Assembly: GCF_000931445.1 (NCBI RefSeq)
Contig: NZ_CP010849.1
Coordinates: forward strand, 5,518,001-5,582,000
Source of the DNA: Streptomyces cyaneogriseus subsp. noncyanogenus
GTDB lineage: Bacteria; Actinomycetota; Actinomycetes; Streptomycetales; Streptomycetaceae
DNA length: 64,000 nt
Reading direction: 5' to 3'
Shown: positions 27,231 through 36,143 of the stretch, in pieces
Position numbering within the stretch: the stretch's first letter is position 1
Layout of the letters: each line of letters begins with the position of its first letter
Notes under the pieces: generated by a model
What the model saw: the letters and a program-made list of their open reading frames with translations, nothing else
Database searches by the model: none
What the model was told of the DNA's origin: nothing
Program-made: the position numbers and the translations under genes

Positions 27231-27281
27231 GTGCTCTCGTTCGCCATGATTATTGGCAGCAGGCGCGCCGGTCCGCAGTGA
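27231..27281 (+). CDS. cimA leader peptide with Ile-Ile codons
   Basis: Either GTG at 27231 (16 codons, MLSFAMIIGSRRAGPQ) or the internal ATG at 27246 (11 codons, MIIGSRRAGPQ). Both contain two consecutive ATT Ile codons, rare in this genome, and cimA makes the isoleucine precursor citramalate. CAGACT at 27219-27224 is exactly -12 to -7 of the GTG, with a GTGAAC -35-like box 17 nt upstream, so the leader may be leaderless. An intrinsic terminator follows 55 nt after the stop. Layout is the same as for ilvB. Confidence 0.65.
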   Translation: MLSFAMIIGSRRAGPQ

Positions 27282-27336
27282 CCGCCACGTACGACCAGGT
27301 ACGGGCGGACACCGTCGTCCTCGACCCGCGCGCAGA

Positions 27337-27361
27337 CCTCTCGCACCCGCGAGGGGTTTTT
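27337..27361 (+). terminator. cimA attenuator terminator
   Basis: Stem CCTCTCGC / GCGAGGGG (one T-G pair) with an ACCC loop and five T (27357-27361). It lies between the Ile leader peptide and cimA and has the same right arm and T tail (CGAGGGGTTTTT) as the ilvB attenuator. Confidence 0.75.
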
Positions 27362-27459
27362 CGTTTTCCTGGCCCACCCCAAGCCGGGAAGGGAGCGCGA
27401 GGGATCATAGGGGCGGTGGAGCCGGTCATTCCGGTAGACCGAGATCCCAAACAGGAGCC

Positions 27460-29073
27460 ATGAAGATCATGACCGCATCCAGCGAGCTCGACGATTCGTT
27501 CCACGTCTTCGACACCACGCTGCGCGACGGCGCGCAGCGCGAGGGCATCAACCTCACCGTCGCGGACAAGCTGGCCATCGCACGGCACCTGGACGACTTC
27601 GGCGTGGGCTTCATCGAGGGCGGCTGGCCCGGCGCCAACCCGCGGGACACGGAGTTCTTCGCCCGTGCCCGGCAGGAGATCGAGTTCCAGCACGCGCAGC
27701 TCGTGGCCTTCGGCTCCACCCGCCGCGCCGGCACCACCGCCGCCGAGGACCCGCAGGTCAAGGCTTTGCTGGAGTCCGGCGCCCCGGTGATCACGCTGGT
27801 CGCCAAGTCCCACGACCGGCACGTCGAGCTGGCGCTGCGCACCACCCTGGACGAGAACCTGGAGATGGTCCGCGACACCGTCTCCTTCCTGCGGTCGCAG
27901 GGCCGCCGCGTCTTCGTCGACTGCGAGCACTTCTTCGACGGCTACCGCGCCAACCCCGAGTACGCCAAGGCGGTCGTCCGCACGGCCTCGGAGGCGGGCG
28001 CGGACGTCGTCATCCTGTGCGACACCAACGGCGGCATGCTCCCGGCGCAGATCCACGCCGTGGTCTCCACGGTCCTCGCCGACACCGGCGCCCGCCTCGG
28101 CATCCACGCCCAGGACGACACCGGGTGCGCCGTCGCCAACACCCTCGCCGCGGTCGACGCCGGCGCCACCCACGTCCAGTGCACGGCGAACGGCTACGGC
28201 GAGCGCGTCGGCAACGCCAACCTCTTCCCGGTGGTGGCCGCGCTGGAGCTGAAGTACGGCAAGAAGGTCCTGCCCGAGGGGCGGCTGCGCGAGACGACGC
28301 GCATCTCGCACGCCATCGCCGAGGTCGTCAACCTCACCCCCTCCACCCACCAGCCCTACGTGGGTGTCTCCGCCTTCGCCCACAAGGCCGGACTGCACGC
28401 CTCCGCCATCAAGGTGGACCCCGACCTGTACCAGCACATCGACCCCGAGCTGGTCGGCAACACCATGCGGATGCTGGTCTCCGACATGGCCGGCCGCGCC
28501 TCGATCGAGCTGAAGGGCAAGGAGCTCGGCATCGACCTCGGCGGCGACCGGGAACTGGTCGGCCGGGTCGTCGAGCGGGTCAAGGAGCGCGAACTCAAGG
28601 GCTACACGTACGAGGCGGCCGACGCCAGCTTCGAACTCCTGCTGCGCACCGAGGCCGAGGGCCGGCCGCTGGAGTACTTCGAGGTGGAGTCCTGGCGCGC
28701 GATCGTCGAGGACCGCCCCGACGGCACCCACGCCAACGAGGCCACCGTCAAGCTGTGGGCCAAGGGCGAGCGCATCGTCGCCACGGCCGAGGGCAACGGC
28801 CCGGTCAACGCCCTGGACCGCGCCCTGCGCGTCGCCCTGGAGAAGATCTACCCGCAGCTAGCCCGGCTGGAGCTGGTCGACTACAAGGTCCGCATCCTGG
28901 AGGGCAAGCACGGTACCCAGTCGACGACCCGGGTCCTCATCTCCACCTCCGACGGACAGGGGGAGTGGTCCACGGTGGGTGTCGGAAACAACGTCATCGC
29001 CGCCTCCTGGCAGGCCCTGGAGGACGCCTACACCTACGGGCTGCTGCGGGCCGGGGTGGCGCCGGCCCGGTAG
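27460..29073 (+). CDS. cimA: (R)-citramalate synthase
   Basis: 537 aa. HMGL-like TIM barrel (FDTTLRDGAQREGINLTV; AGADVVILCDTNGGMLPAQI; HAQDDTGCAVANTLAAV; TANGYGERVGNANL) plus the C-terminal LeuA-type allosteric domain (YKVRILEGKHGTQSTTRVL). Length and the REGINLTV signature fit the citramalate/alpha-isopropylmalate-like group rather than LeuA itself. Condenses pyruvate and acetyl-CoA to citramalate, giving 2-oxobutyrate for isoleucine. The Ile-codon attenuator supports this over a leucine role. ATG 27460 has CAGGAGCC just upstream; ATG 27469 is an alternative. Confidence 0.9.
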   Translation: MKIMTASSELDDSFHVFDTTLRDGAQREGINLTVADKLAIARHLDDFGVGFIEGGWPGANPRDTEFFARARQEIEFQHAQLVAFGSTRRAGTTAAEDPQVKALLESGAPVITLVAKSHDRHVELALRTTLDENLEMVRDTVSFLRSQGRRVFVDCEHFFDGYRANPEYAKAVVRTASEAGADVVILCDTNGGMLPAQIHAVVSTVLADTGARLGIHAQDDTGCAVANTLAAVDAGATHVQCTANGYGERVGNANLFPVVAALELKYGKKVLPEGRLRETTRISHAIAEVVNLTPSTHQPYVGVSAFAHKAGLHASAIKVDPDLYQHIDPELVGNTMRMLVSDMAGRASIELKGKELGIDLGGDRELVGRVVERVKERELKGYTYEAADASFELLLRTEAEGRPLEYFEVESWRAIVEDRPDGTHANEATVKLWAKGERIVATAEGNGPVNALDRALRVALEKIYPQLARLELVDYKVRILEGKHGTQSTTRVLISTSDGQGEWSTVGVGNNVIAASWQALEDAYTYGLLRAGVAPAR

Positions 29074-29090
29074 GCGTCCCCGCCGGTCAC

Positions 29091-29122
29091 GGGCGCCGCA
29101 CCCGGGCAGCGGGGCGGCGCCC
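29091..29122 (+). terminator. cimA terminator candidate
   Basis: 9-bp stem GGGCGCCGC / GCGGCGCCC with a 14-nt GC-rich loop, starting 18 nt after the cimA stop; no T run. Confidence 0.4.
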
Positions 29123-29212
29123 GGCCCGGTGCCCCGGGCCTGCGCGAAGGCGCATCACAGACTCATGGGACCGAAGTGACCTGTTCGGGCTGTTTTCGGG
29201 TAGTTTCTAGGT

Positions 29213-30589
29213 ATGAAGGCCGCGATAGCCACCCGAGGCCCGACCGGACTGCTGATCGCGCTGACGATCGCCGTCCTGACCGCCGTGGGCGCCCTGGCCG
29301 CCCCCTCCGCGGGCGCCGCCCCGCCGCGCGCCGCCACGGCCACCAGCGTCTCGGCCATCGCCGAGGCCCTGCGGGAGCGGCCGGTGTACGTCGATCCGGC
29401 CGCCTCCGCGCTGTTGTCGGAGGGTGAGGCACAGGCCCTGGCCGACAAGATCGAGGGCGCGGACAAGCCGCTGTTCGTGGTGGTGCTCCCGGCCGACTAC
29501 CCCACCGAGAACCTCTTCACCGAGCTGCGCACGGCGACCGGTGTCACCGGCCTGTACGCGATCCGGCTCGGCGACCGCTTCGACGCCCGCGCCGACTCCT
29601 CGGTGCTGCCGCGCGCGGCCGTGGGCAACCTCGTCGGCAGTGTGCAGGGCGAAGACGCGCGCACCCAGCTCGACGACTTCACCGACCGCGCCCTGGCCAA
29701 CATGGGCGGCGGGGCGCCGAGCGGCTGGGACGAGGGGGCGGGCGGCGGAGTCTCCACCACCGCGCTGATCACCGCGGGTGCCGTACTCGTCGTCGGCGGC
29801 GCGGGCGTGTACACGCTCTCCCGCCGCAACCGGCGCCGCCACGACCAGGAGCAGCGGGAGGCGCTGGAACGGCTGCGGGTCGTGGTCGACGAGGACATCA
29901 CCGCCTTCGGCGAGGAGCTGGACCGGCTGGACTTCCATCCGGCCGAGGCGGGCGCCGACGACGCCATGCGCGCGGACTACGCACGCGCCCTGGACGCCTA
30001 CGAACAGGCCAAGACCCACATGGCCGACGCCGGCAGGCCGGAGGACGTCCGCGCCGTCACCCAGGCCCTGGAGGACGGCCGCTTCTCGCTCGCGCAGCTC
30101 GCCGCCCGCCGGGAGGGCCGCCCGCTGCCCGAACGGCGGCCCCCCTGCTTCTTCGACCCGCGGCACGGCCCGTCCGTCGCCGACGTCACCTGGACGCCGC
30201 CGGGCGGCGCCACCCGCGAGGTCCCCGTCTGCGCCGCGGACCGGGCCCGCCTGGCCGACGGCCAGGACCCGATGGTCCGCGAGGTGGAGACCGCCTACGG
30301 CCGCCGCCCCTACTGGGACGCCGGACCGGCCTACGGCCCCTGGGCCGGCGGCTACTTCGGCGGCGGCATCCTGCCCGGCCTGCTGATGGGCACCGTGCTC
30401 GGCAGCATGATGGCCACCCCCACGTACGCCGCGGACTACGGCGCCGGCTACGGCGATTTCGGCGGCGGGTACGAGGGCGGCGACGTCTCCGGCGCCGACT
30501 TCGACCCCGGTGACTTCGGCGGCGGCGACTTCGGCGGCGGCGGTGACTTCGGCGGAGGCGGCGGAGGCGACTTCGGCGGCGGATTCTGA
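29213..30589 (+). CDS. Membrane protein with extracytoplasmic N-domain and glycine-rich tail
   Basis: 458 aa, function unknown. Signal peptide (hydrophobic 13-35, AGA cleavage-like). Residues about 45-165 (YVDPAASALLSEGEAQALAD, PLFVVVLPADYP) faintly recall the TPM domain. TM at about 183-205 followed by RRNRRRH, so the rest is cytoplasmic: a helical charged region, then a C-terminal 130 residues rich in Gly, Tyr, Asp and Phe ending in repeated DFGGG. TAGTTT is at -12 to -7 of the ATG, so leaderless expression is predicted. Confidence 0.8.
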   Translation: MKAAIATRGPTGLLIALTIAVLTAVGALAAPSAGAAPPRAATATSVSAIAEALRERPVYVDPAASALLSEGEAQALADKIEGADKPLFVVVLPADYPTENLFTELRTATGVTGLYAIRLGDRFDARADSSVLPRAAVGNLVGSVQGEDARTQLDDFTDRALANMGGGAPSGWDEGAGGGVSTTALITAGAVLVVGGAGVYTLSRRNRRRHDQEQREALERLRVVVDEDITAFGEELDRLDFHPAEAGADDAMRADYARALDAYEQAKTHMADAGRPEDVRAVTQALEDGRFSLAQLAARREGRPLPERRPPCFFDPRHGPSVADVTWTPPGGATREVPVCAADRARLADGQDPMVREVETAYGRRPYWDAGPAYGPWAGGYFGGGILPGLLMGTVLGSMMATPTYAADYGAGYGDFGGGYEGGDVSGADFDPGDFGGGDFGGGGDFGGGGGGDFGGGF

Positions 30590-30803
30590 CCCGGCGGCCG
30601 GGCGCGCCGCGTGGCATCCGGTACGGCACGCCCCGCGGGGCGGGGAACGTCCGCCGGGTGCCGGCTACGGCCGGGCGGGAGCGTCGTCCGGTGTCCGGTA
30701 CGACCCGCATCACCGGGCGGGGAGCGCCCGCCCGGGTGGGCCCGCCGGTCCGGAACGCCCCGCCCGGGTGGGCGCGCGCGTCCGGACCGGCGGGCCCGTG
30801 GTG

Positions 30804-31991
30804 TCAGGCGTCCCGCGGGCCGGGCCGTGCCTGGCCCGGCGACACGGCGACCGCCCGGGAGGGGAGCGCCAGGGCGGCCGTCGCGAGGGCCGCGGCCACC
30901 AGCCCGGCGCTGACCCACAGGGGCGACCGGTAGCCGAACCCGGCGCCGATCGCCATCCCGCCGAGCCAGGGCCCCAGCGCCGCGCCCACGTTGAAGGCGG
31001 CGGTGGCGAAGCCGCCGGCCAGCGTGGGCGCGCCGGAGGCCGCGTAGAGCGCCTGCGAGATCAGCGTGGAGCCGACCCCGAAGGACAGGGCACCCTGGAC
31101 CAGGACCAGGGCGAGCAGCAGGACCGGCTCCCCGGCACCGAGCGCGAACAGGCCCCAGCCGGCGCACAGCGCGGCCCCGCCCGCCACCAGCACCGGCCCG
31201 GGCCGCCGGTCGGCGAACCGCCCGCCGAGGCTCACCCCGGCCAGCGACCCCGCCCCGAACAGCGCGAGCACCCCCGGCACCCACCGGCCGTCCAGCCCGG
31301 CGATCTCGGTGGTCAGGGGCGCGAGATAGGTGAACGTGCAGAAGGTCGCCCCGTTCACCAGGGCGCCCATGAGCAGGGTGACCTGGAGCCGCGGGCCGCG
31401 CAGCGACCGCAGTTCGCCGCGGAGCGGGCCGGGCGCGGTGTCGGCGGCGCCGCCCGGCACCGACCGGGCCACCGCCACCACGGCGGGCACCGACAGCAGG
31501 ACCACCGCCCAGAACGCGGCGCGCCAGCCCCACCACTGGCCGAGCAGCGCCCCCGCGGGCACCCCGACGACGCAGGCCAGGGTGACCCCGCCGAGCAGCA
31601 TGGAGGTGGCCCGGCCCTTGGCGTCCGGCGGGACCATGGCCGCGGCCGTCACCAGGGCGACGGCGAGGAAACCGGCGTTCGCCAGGGCGCCGATCACGCG
31701 CGTGGCGAGCAGGACCGCGAAGCTGTCGGTGAGGGCGCCGGCGACGTGGACGGCGAGGAAGGCGAGCAGGAAGGCCAGCAGGGCGCCCCGCCGGGACCAG
31801 CGCCGGCCGAGCCCGGCCATCAGTGGCGCCCCGACCACCATCCCTACGGCGAAGGCGGAGGTCAGCGCCCCCGCGGCCGGGACCGAGACACCCAGGTCCC
31901 GGGCGATGTCCGGGATCAGCCCGGACAGCATGAACTCGGACGTTCCCTGGGCGAAGACGGCAAGGCCCAGCAGAACAAGAGCGAACGGCAT
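30804..31991 (-). CDS. MFS efflux protein, Cmx/CmrA chloramphenicol-resistance type
   Basis: 395 aa, 12 TM segments, DHA1 group. The N-terminus MPFALVLLGLAVFAQGTSEFMLSGLIPDIA matches, as I recall them, the Streptomyces/Rhodococcus chloramphenicol exporters (GTSEFMLAGLLPDI); this first part spans residues 1-30. ATG at 31991 chosen since GCGGAG lies 7 nt upstream; a GTG 15 nt earlier overlaps that Shine-Dalgarno. Actual substrate unknown. Confidence 0.85.
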   Translation of the reverse strand: MPFALVLLGLAVFAQGTSEFMLSGLIPDIARDLGVSVPAAGALTSAFAVGMVVGAPLMAGLGRRWSRRGALLAFLLAFLAVHVAGALTDSFAVLLATRVIGALANAGFLAVALVTAAAMVPPDAKGRATSMLLGGVTLACVVGVPAGALLGQWWGWRAAFWAVVLLSVPAVVAVARSVPGGAADTAPGPLRGELRSLRGPRLQVTLLMGALVNGATFCTFTYLAPLTTEIAGLDGRWVPGVLALFGAGSLAGVSLGGRFADRRPGPVLVAGGAALCAGWGLFALGAGEPVLLLALVLVQGALSFGVGSTLISQALYAASGAPTLAGGFATAAFNVGAALGPWLGGMAIGAGFGYRSPLWVSAGLVAAALATAALALPSRAVAVSPGQARPGPRDA

Positions 31992-32403
31992 GAAGAAACT
32001 CCGCACCCCGAAGTCGATGGAGAAGACGGCAAGAAGCCGTGGAAGACGGCATGGCGGGCGGCCGTCCGGGGGCGTGAGCGGGTCCGGCGACGGGGCCGGC
32101 GGACCGCGGACGTGCGCGAGCGCGCGCCTGGGGCCGGTGTCAGGACCTCACGAGCAGCCACCGGAGAGCCGGTGGCCGGAGTCTGGACGCTTCGGGGCTG
32201 TTCACGGCAGGCAGGTTAGCGCGGCCCGGGGTGCGCGAGCCAGGGGATTTCCGGCGGGGCGGCGCGGGCACCGGCCGCGCGGCCGGTGCCCGGTACGCGC
32301 CGGGGTGCCGGCCGCGGCCAGGGCGGTGTCCGCGGCCAGGGCGGTATCCGCGTCCTGGCCGCGGCCGGGACCGGCTTCGGGCCCCGGCGGGGGCGGCGGG
32401 GAC
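31992..32403 (-). other. Long untranslated region upstream of Cmx-type gene
   Basis: 412 bp with no convincing gene. Contains a hairpin CCACCGG-AGAG-CCGGTGG (32158-32175) and an 18-bp direct tandem repeat (32313-32330 and 32331-32348, one mismatch). The hairpin lies in the likely 5' leader of the efflux gene and could be part of an inducible attenuator; no leader peptide was identified with confidence. Confidence 0.35.
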
Positions 32404-33015
32404 TCACGCCTGCCGGATCGCCGAGATGTCGAAGACGAGCCTGATCTTGTCGGAGACCAGCACGCCACCGGTCTCCAGCGCCGCGTTCCAGGTCAGGCCC
32501 CACTCCGAGCGCAGGATCTCCGCCTTGCCCTCGAAGCCGACGCGCTCGTTGCCGAAGGGGTCCCGGGCCGCGCCGTTGAACTCCAGGTCGATGGTGACCG
32601 GCCGGGTGGTGCCGAGGATCGTCAGGTCGCCGGTGAGGCGGTAGTCGTCGCCGCCGAGGGCCTCCGCGCTGGTGGAACGGAAGGTCATCGCCGGGAACTC
32701 GTCGGTCTTGAAGAAGTCCGCGCTCTTCAGGTGCCCGTCCCGGTCCGCGGAGCCGGTGTCGATGCTGTCCATGACGACGTCGATGGAGGCCGTGGACCGG
32801 GCGGGGTCGCCGCCGTCCAGGTGCAGCGAGCCGCTGAACTCCAGGAACTTGCCCTTGACGTTGGTGACCATGGCGTGCCGTGCCACGAAGCCGAGGGTCG
32901 AGTGCGCCGGGTCGATCGTGTAGTCGCCGGTGAGCGCCGAGAGGCCGGGGCCGACCACGGGGGACGGGACGGGGGGCGCGGGGGTGGTGGTCCTGCTGCG
33001 GCCGAAGATGCCCAT
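32404..33015 (-). CDS. YceI-family lipocalin-like protein
   Basis: 203 aa. YceI domain from residue about 30: LTGDYTIDPAHSTLGFVARH, TNVKGKFLEFSGSLHL, HLKSADFFKTDEFPAMTFRS, GDLTILGTTRPVTIDLEF, and the WGLTWNAALETGGVLVSDK C-terminal block. Family members bind polyisoprenoids; here there is no signal peptide (MGIFGRSRTTTPAPP), so it is probably cytoplasmic. ATG with AGGAG 6 nt upstream. Its promoter has a clear palindromic operator. Confidence 0.9.
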   Translation of the reverse strand: MGIFGRSRTTTPAPPVPSPVVGPGLSALTGDYTIDPAHSTLGFVARHAMVTNVKGKFLEFSGSLHLDGGDPARSTASIDVVMDSIDTGSADRDGHLKSADFFKTDEFPAMTFRSTSAEALGGDDYRLTGDLTILGTTRPVTIDLEFNGAARDPFGNERVGFEGKAEILRSEWGLTWNAALETGGVLVSDKIRLVFDISAIRQA

Positions 33016-33067
33016 GAGGTGCTCCTGAGGGGACGGGGCCGGGTACGGGTGGCCCGGCCGTGCTGTT

Positions 33068-33126
33068 GTTGAAGCTTCAACGACTTCAACGTGGACGACT
33101 GTAGACCCATTCCGTTCAACTTTCAA
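33068..33126 (-). promoter_or_regulatory. yceI-type gene promoter and operator
   Basis: On the minus strand TTGAAA (33121-33126), 17-nt spacer, TACAGT (33098-33103). About 17 nt downstream of the -10 is the perfect palindrome GTTGAAGCTTCAAC (33068-33081), and further TTGAA copies sit at 33083-33090 and in the -35 region. This fits repression by a dimeric regulator (MarR or similar) that is not encoded next to the gene. Confidence 0.6.
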
Positions 33127-33220
33127 CAGTCTGGCTCGGCCGGCCTCACCGAGGCCCCGCGCAGGGCGGCTGACGGCCGACGGCCGGTTGCCGGGCGGGC
33201 CGCGGTGGTACCCATGGGCC

Positions 33221-33430
33221 ATGTCCTCGGTCGCGGTCCTGGTCGAGCCGGTGCGCGGTGGCACGGCGGGCGCCCACGTCAAGTGCTGGGAGCGGTTCGC
33301 GCGGAGCGCCGCCCGGCTGCCGCGGGCCGCACCGCCCGGCGACGGCGGCCCTGGTGGGCGGGGTCTCGGGCGGCCGGCGGAGACCGTCGCAGGCAGGCCG
33401 GCCGATGGCACTCCCCGTGGCTCGCCGTGA
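33221..33430 (+). pseudogene. Possible glycosyltransferase relic
   Basis: A frame from ATG 33221 begins MSSVAVLVEPVRGGTAGAHV and continues KCWERFARSAA, which reads like the N-terminus of an actinobacterial glycosyltransferase (LVEP.RGGTAGAHVKCWERFA), but it loses sense after about 35 residues and stops at 33430. No continuation is obvious in other frames up to 33704. Interpreted as an internally deleted remnant; identification rests on memory of the family. Confidence 0.35.
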
Positions 33431-33704
33431 CGTGCCCGGTGTCCCGCGCCGACGGCCCCGCGCCGCGCCGGCGGTGGCCGGGTGGACCGACCGGCTGGCG
33501 GCGGTCGCTCGGGTCGGCTGGTCCGGTCCGTTCGCCGCCATGCGGCGCCCGGTCGTCGGCCGGGTGCCGGCCCTGAAGCTCGACGCCACGCTCCACCTCG
33601 TCCGGGAGGCGCCCCGGGCGTCCACCGCCGCCTGCTGAACCGCTTCGGCCGATCGGCCGCCGCCGCACGGCGGTTCCCTCCGCCCCGCCTGGATGGTAAA
33701 CGGC

Positions 33705-36143
33705 ATGAACATGACGCCCTCCGTCTCCCCGGTCCCTCCGGACCCCGCCGCACCGTGCCGCCCCGCCGCGCCCGCGGCGCACCGGGCACCCGCCCGGCGG
33801 ACCGTCCTCCTCGCCGCGGCCCTCGCCGCCGCCCTGACCCCGCTGACCGCGCGCGCCGCCCCGGCGGAACCCGCCGTCCCCGCCGAGCCCACCGACCCCG
33901 TCGACCCGGCGGACCCCTACCCCGCCCTGCGCCGCCGCTGGCTCGGCATCGCGCTCGGCACCGGCTACGACCCGGCCGCCGAACCGTACGCCTCCCGTCT
34001 CGCCGAGACCGGCGGCCTCGCCCGCGCCTACCAGGCGGCCATGGCTCCCGCGCCCACCTCCCTGTGGCCCGGCCACCCCTTCGACCCACCGTCCGGCATC
34101 ACCTTCAGCTACAACCGCCTGTGGACCATGACCCGGGCCTACGTCCAGCAGGGCACCGGCTCCACCGGCGACGCGGCCCTCCTCGACGCCATCGTGCGCG
34201 GCCTCGACCACCTCCGGGCCACCGTCTACCGCCCGCCCACCACCCCTTACGGCAACTGGTGGGAGTGGCAGATCGGCAGCCCCCGCCTGCTGATGGACAT
34301 CACCGCCGCCCTGCACGACCGGCTCGGCACCGACCGGATCGGCGCCGCCTGCGCCGCCGTCGACCATTTCGTCCCCGACTCCGTGCTGCGCGACTACACC
34401 GGCACCTCCACCGGCGCCAACCGCGTCGACCTGTGCCGCTCGGTCGCCCTGCGCGGCGTCCTGGGGCGCGATCCCGCCAAGATCGCCCTGGCCCGCGACG
34501 CGCTCTCGCCGGTCTTCCCGTACGTCACCCGCGGCGACGGCCTGTACGCCGACGGCTCGTTCGTCCAGCACACCTGGGTGGCGTACTCGGGCACCTACGG
34601 GCAGGTCCTGCTCGACGGACTCGGGCGGCTCTTCGCCCTGCTCGCCGGGTCCCCGTGGGAGGTCACCGACCCGAACAAGCAGATCGTCCTCGACAGTGTC
34701 GAACGCGCGTTCGCTCCGTTCCTCCATGACGGCCTGATGATGGACAGCGTCAACGGGCGCGCCATCAGCCGCGGTTACCTCAAGAGCGACGACCGGCGGG
34801 TCATGCGCGGCGACCACTTCCACGGCCAGGGCGTCATCGCGGCGATCGCCCTGCTGGCGGGCGGGGCGAGCCCGGCGGAGCGGGACCGCTGGCACGCGCG
34901 GGTGAAGGGGTGGATCGAACGCGACACCGTCAGCCCCGTCCTGACGGCCCGCCAGTTCGACGTCGCGGACCTGGCCCGGCTGCACGCCGTCGCCGCCTCA
35001 CCCGTGCCGGCCGCACCCGAACCCGTCGAGCACCGGCTCTTCCCGGCCATGGACCGCGCCGTGCACCGCCGCCCCGGCTTCACCGTCGCCATCGCCATGG
35101 CCAGCGACCGCATCGCGCACTACGAGTGCGGCAACGGCGAGAACCCGCGCGGCTGGCACACCGGCGCCGGGATGACGTACTGGTGGGCCGGGTCCGGCGA
35201 CCGGTCCGGCCAGTACACGGACTGGTTCTGGCCGACCGTCGACTGGTACCGCCTGCCGGGCACCACCGTCTCCACCCGGCGGCTCCCCGACCGGGCGGGC
35301 GGCGAATGGGGCGCGCCCAAGCCGGACGTGCGCTGGGTCGGCGGCACCACCGACGGCGAGTACGCGGCGATCGGCCAGCACCTCAAGGGCCTCGGCTCGA
35401 CCCTGGACGCCCGCAAGTCCTGGTTCTGCCTCGACGACGCGGTGGTCTGCCTCGGCGCGGGGATCACCTGCTCCGACGGGGTGCCCGTCGAGACGGTCGT
35501 CGACAACCGCAATCTCGGCGAGGGCGGCACGGACACCTTCACCCGCGGCCCCGACTGGGCGCACCTGGAGCACCACGGCGGCTGGATCGTCCTCGACGGC
35601 GAGCTGCGAACCCTGCGCGAGGACCGCACCGGCGCCTGGTCCGACATCAACACCACCAGCGCCACCGAGCGCCGCACCCGCCGTTGGCAGACCCTCTGGC
35701 TGGACCACGGCACCGACCCGGTGGACGCCGCCTACGCCTACGTCCTCCTGCCCGGCGCCACGCGCCGGACCACCGCCCGGCGCGCCGCAGGCGTCCGCCG
35801 GCGGCTGACGGTGCTCGCCAACGACGCCGCGCGCCAGGCGGTCGCCGCGCCCCTGCTCGGCGTGACGGCCGCGAACTTCTGGCGGGCCGGTACGGCGGGC
35901 CCGCTCACCGCCTCGGCGGGCGCGAGCGTGCTGGTCCGCCGCAGGGGCCGTACCGCTACCCTCTGCGTGAGCGAGCCGCCGCGCACCGGGGAGCCGCTGG
36001 AGATCGTCTGGAACCATCCGGTGCGCGGGGTGGTCCGGGCCGGCGAGGGGGTCGAGATCCTCGCCACGGGCCGCCGGTTGCGCCTGCGCGTCACTCCGGG
36101 GGTGGAATGTGCCACCCGCGAATGTGAGGTGACTCTCAGCTGA
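33705..36143 (+). CDS. Secreted polysaccharide lyase family 8 (hyaluronate/chondroitin/xanthan lyase)
   Basis: 812 aa. Tat-type signal peptide (ARRTVLLAAALAAALTPL, then ARAAPAEP). Alpha/alpha toroid with the PL8 catalytic set at the right spacing: Asn239 (TGANRVDL), His289 and Tyr298 (QHTWVAYSGTYG), matching the 50- and 9-residue spacings of Streptococcus hyaluronate lyase N349/H399/Y408. Also NWWEWQIGSPR and RGYLKSDDRRVMRGDHFHGQG. Beta-sandwich C-terminal domains follow (YAYVLLPGATRRTT). Start ATG 33705; 33693 is possible. Glycan specificity cannot be read from sequence. Confidence 0.92.
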   Translation: MNMTPSVSPVPPDPAAPCRPAAPAAHRAPARRTVLLAAALAAALTPLTARAAPAEPAVPAEPTDPVDPADPYPALRRRWLGIALGTGYDPAAEPYASRLAETGGLARAYQAAMAPAPTSLWPGHPFDPPSGITFSYNRLWTMTRAYVQQGTGSTGDAALLDAIVRGLDHLRATVYRPPTTPYGNWWEWQIGSPRLLMDITAALHDRLGTDRIGAACAAVDHFVPDSVLRDYTGTSTGANRVDLCRSVALRGVLGRDPAKIALARDALSPVFPYVTRGDGLYADGSFVQHTWVAYSGTYGQVLLDGLGRLFALLAGSPWEVTDPNKQIVLDSVERAFAPFLHDGLMMDSVNGRAISRGYLKSDDRRVMRGDHFHGQGVIAAIALLAGGASPAERDRWHARVKGWIERDTVSPVLTARQFDVADLARLHAVAASPVPAAPEPVEHRLFPAMDRAVHRRPGFTVAIAMASDRIAHYECGNGENPRGWHTGAGMTYWWAGSGDRSGQYTDWFWPTVDWYRLPGTTVSTRRLPDRAGGEWGAPKPDVRWVGGTTDGEYAAIGQHLKGLGSTLDARKSWFCLDDAVVCLGAGITCSDGVPVETVVDNRNLGEGGTDTFTRGPDWAHLEHHGGWIVLDGELRTLREDRTGAWSDINTTSATERRTRRWQTLWLDHGTDPVDAAYAYVLLPGATRRTTARRAAGVRRRLTVLANDAARQAVAAPLLGVTAANFWRAGTAGPLTASAGASVLVRRRGRTATLCVSEPPRTGEPLEIVWNHPVRGVVRAGEGVEILATGRRLRLRVTPGVECATRECEVTLS

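Noticed and set aside
26934..27281. 115-aa frame running from TetR 3' end into the cimA leader
   Set aside because: The upstream part has non-coding composition; only the final 11-16 codons, with promoter and attenuator context, are supported.
33091..33638. Overlapping + strand ORFs of 126-161 aa as intact genes
   Set aside because: No family similarity beyond the first 35 residues of one frame and no Shine-Dalgarno; treated as a relic instead.
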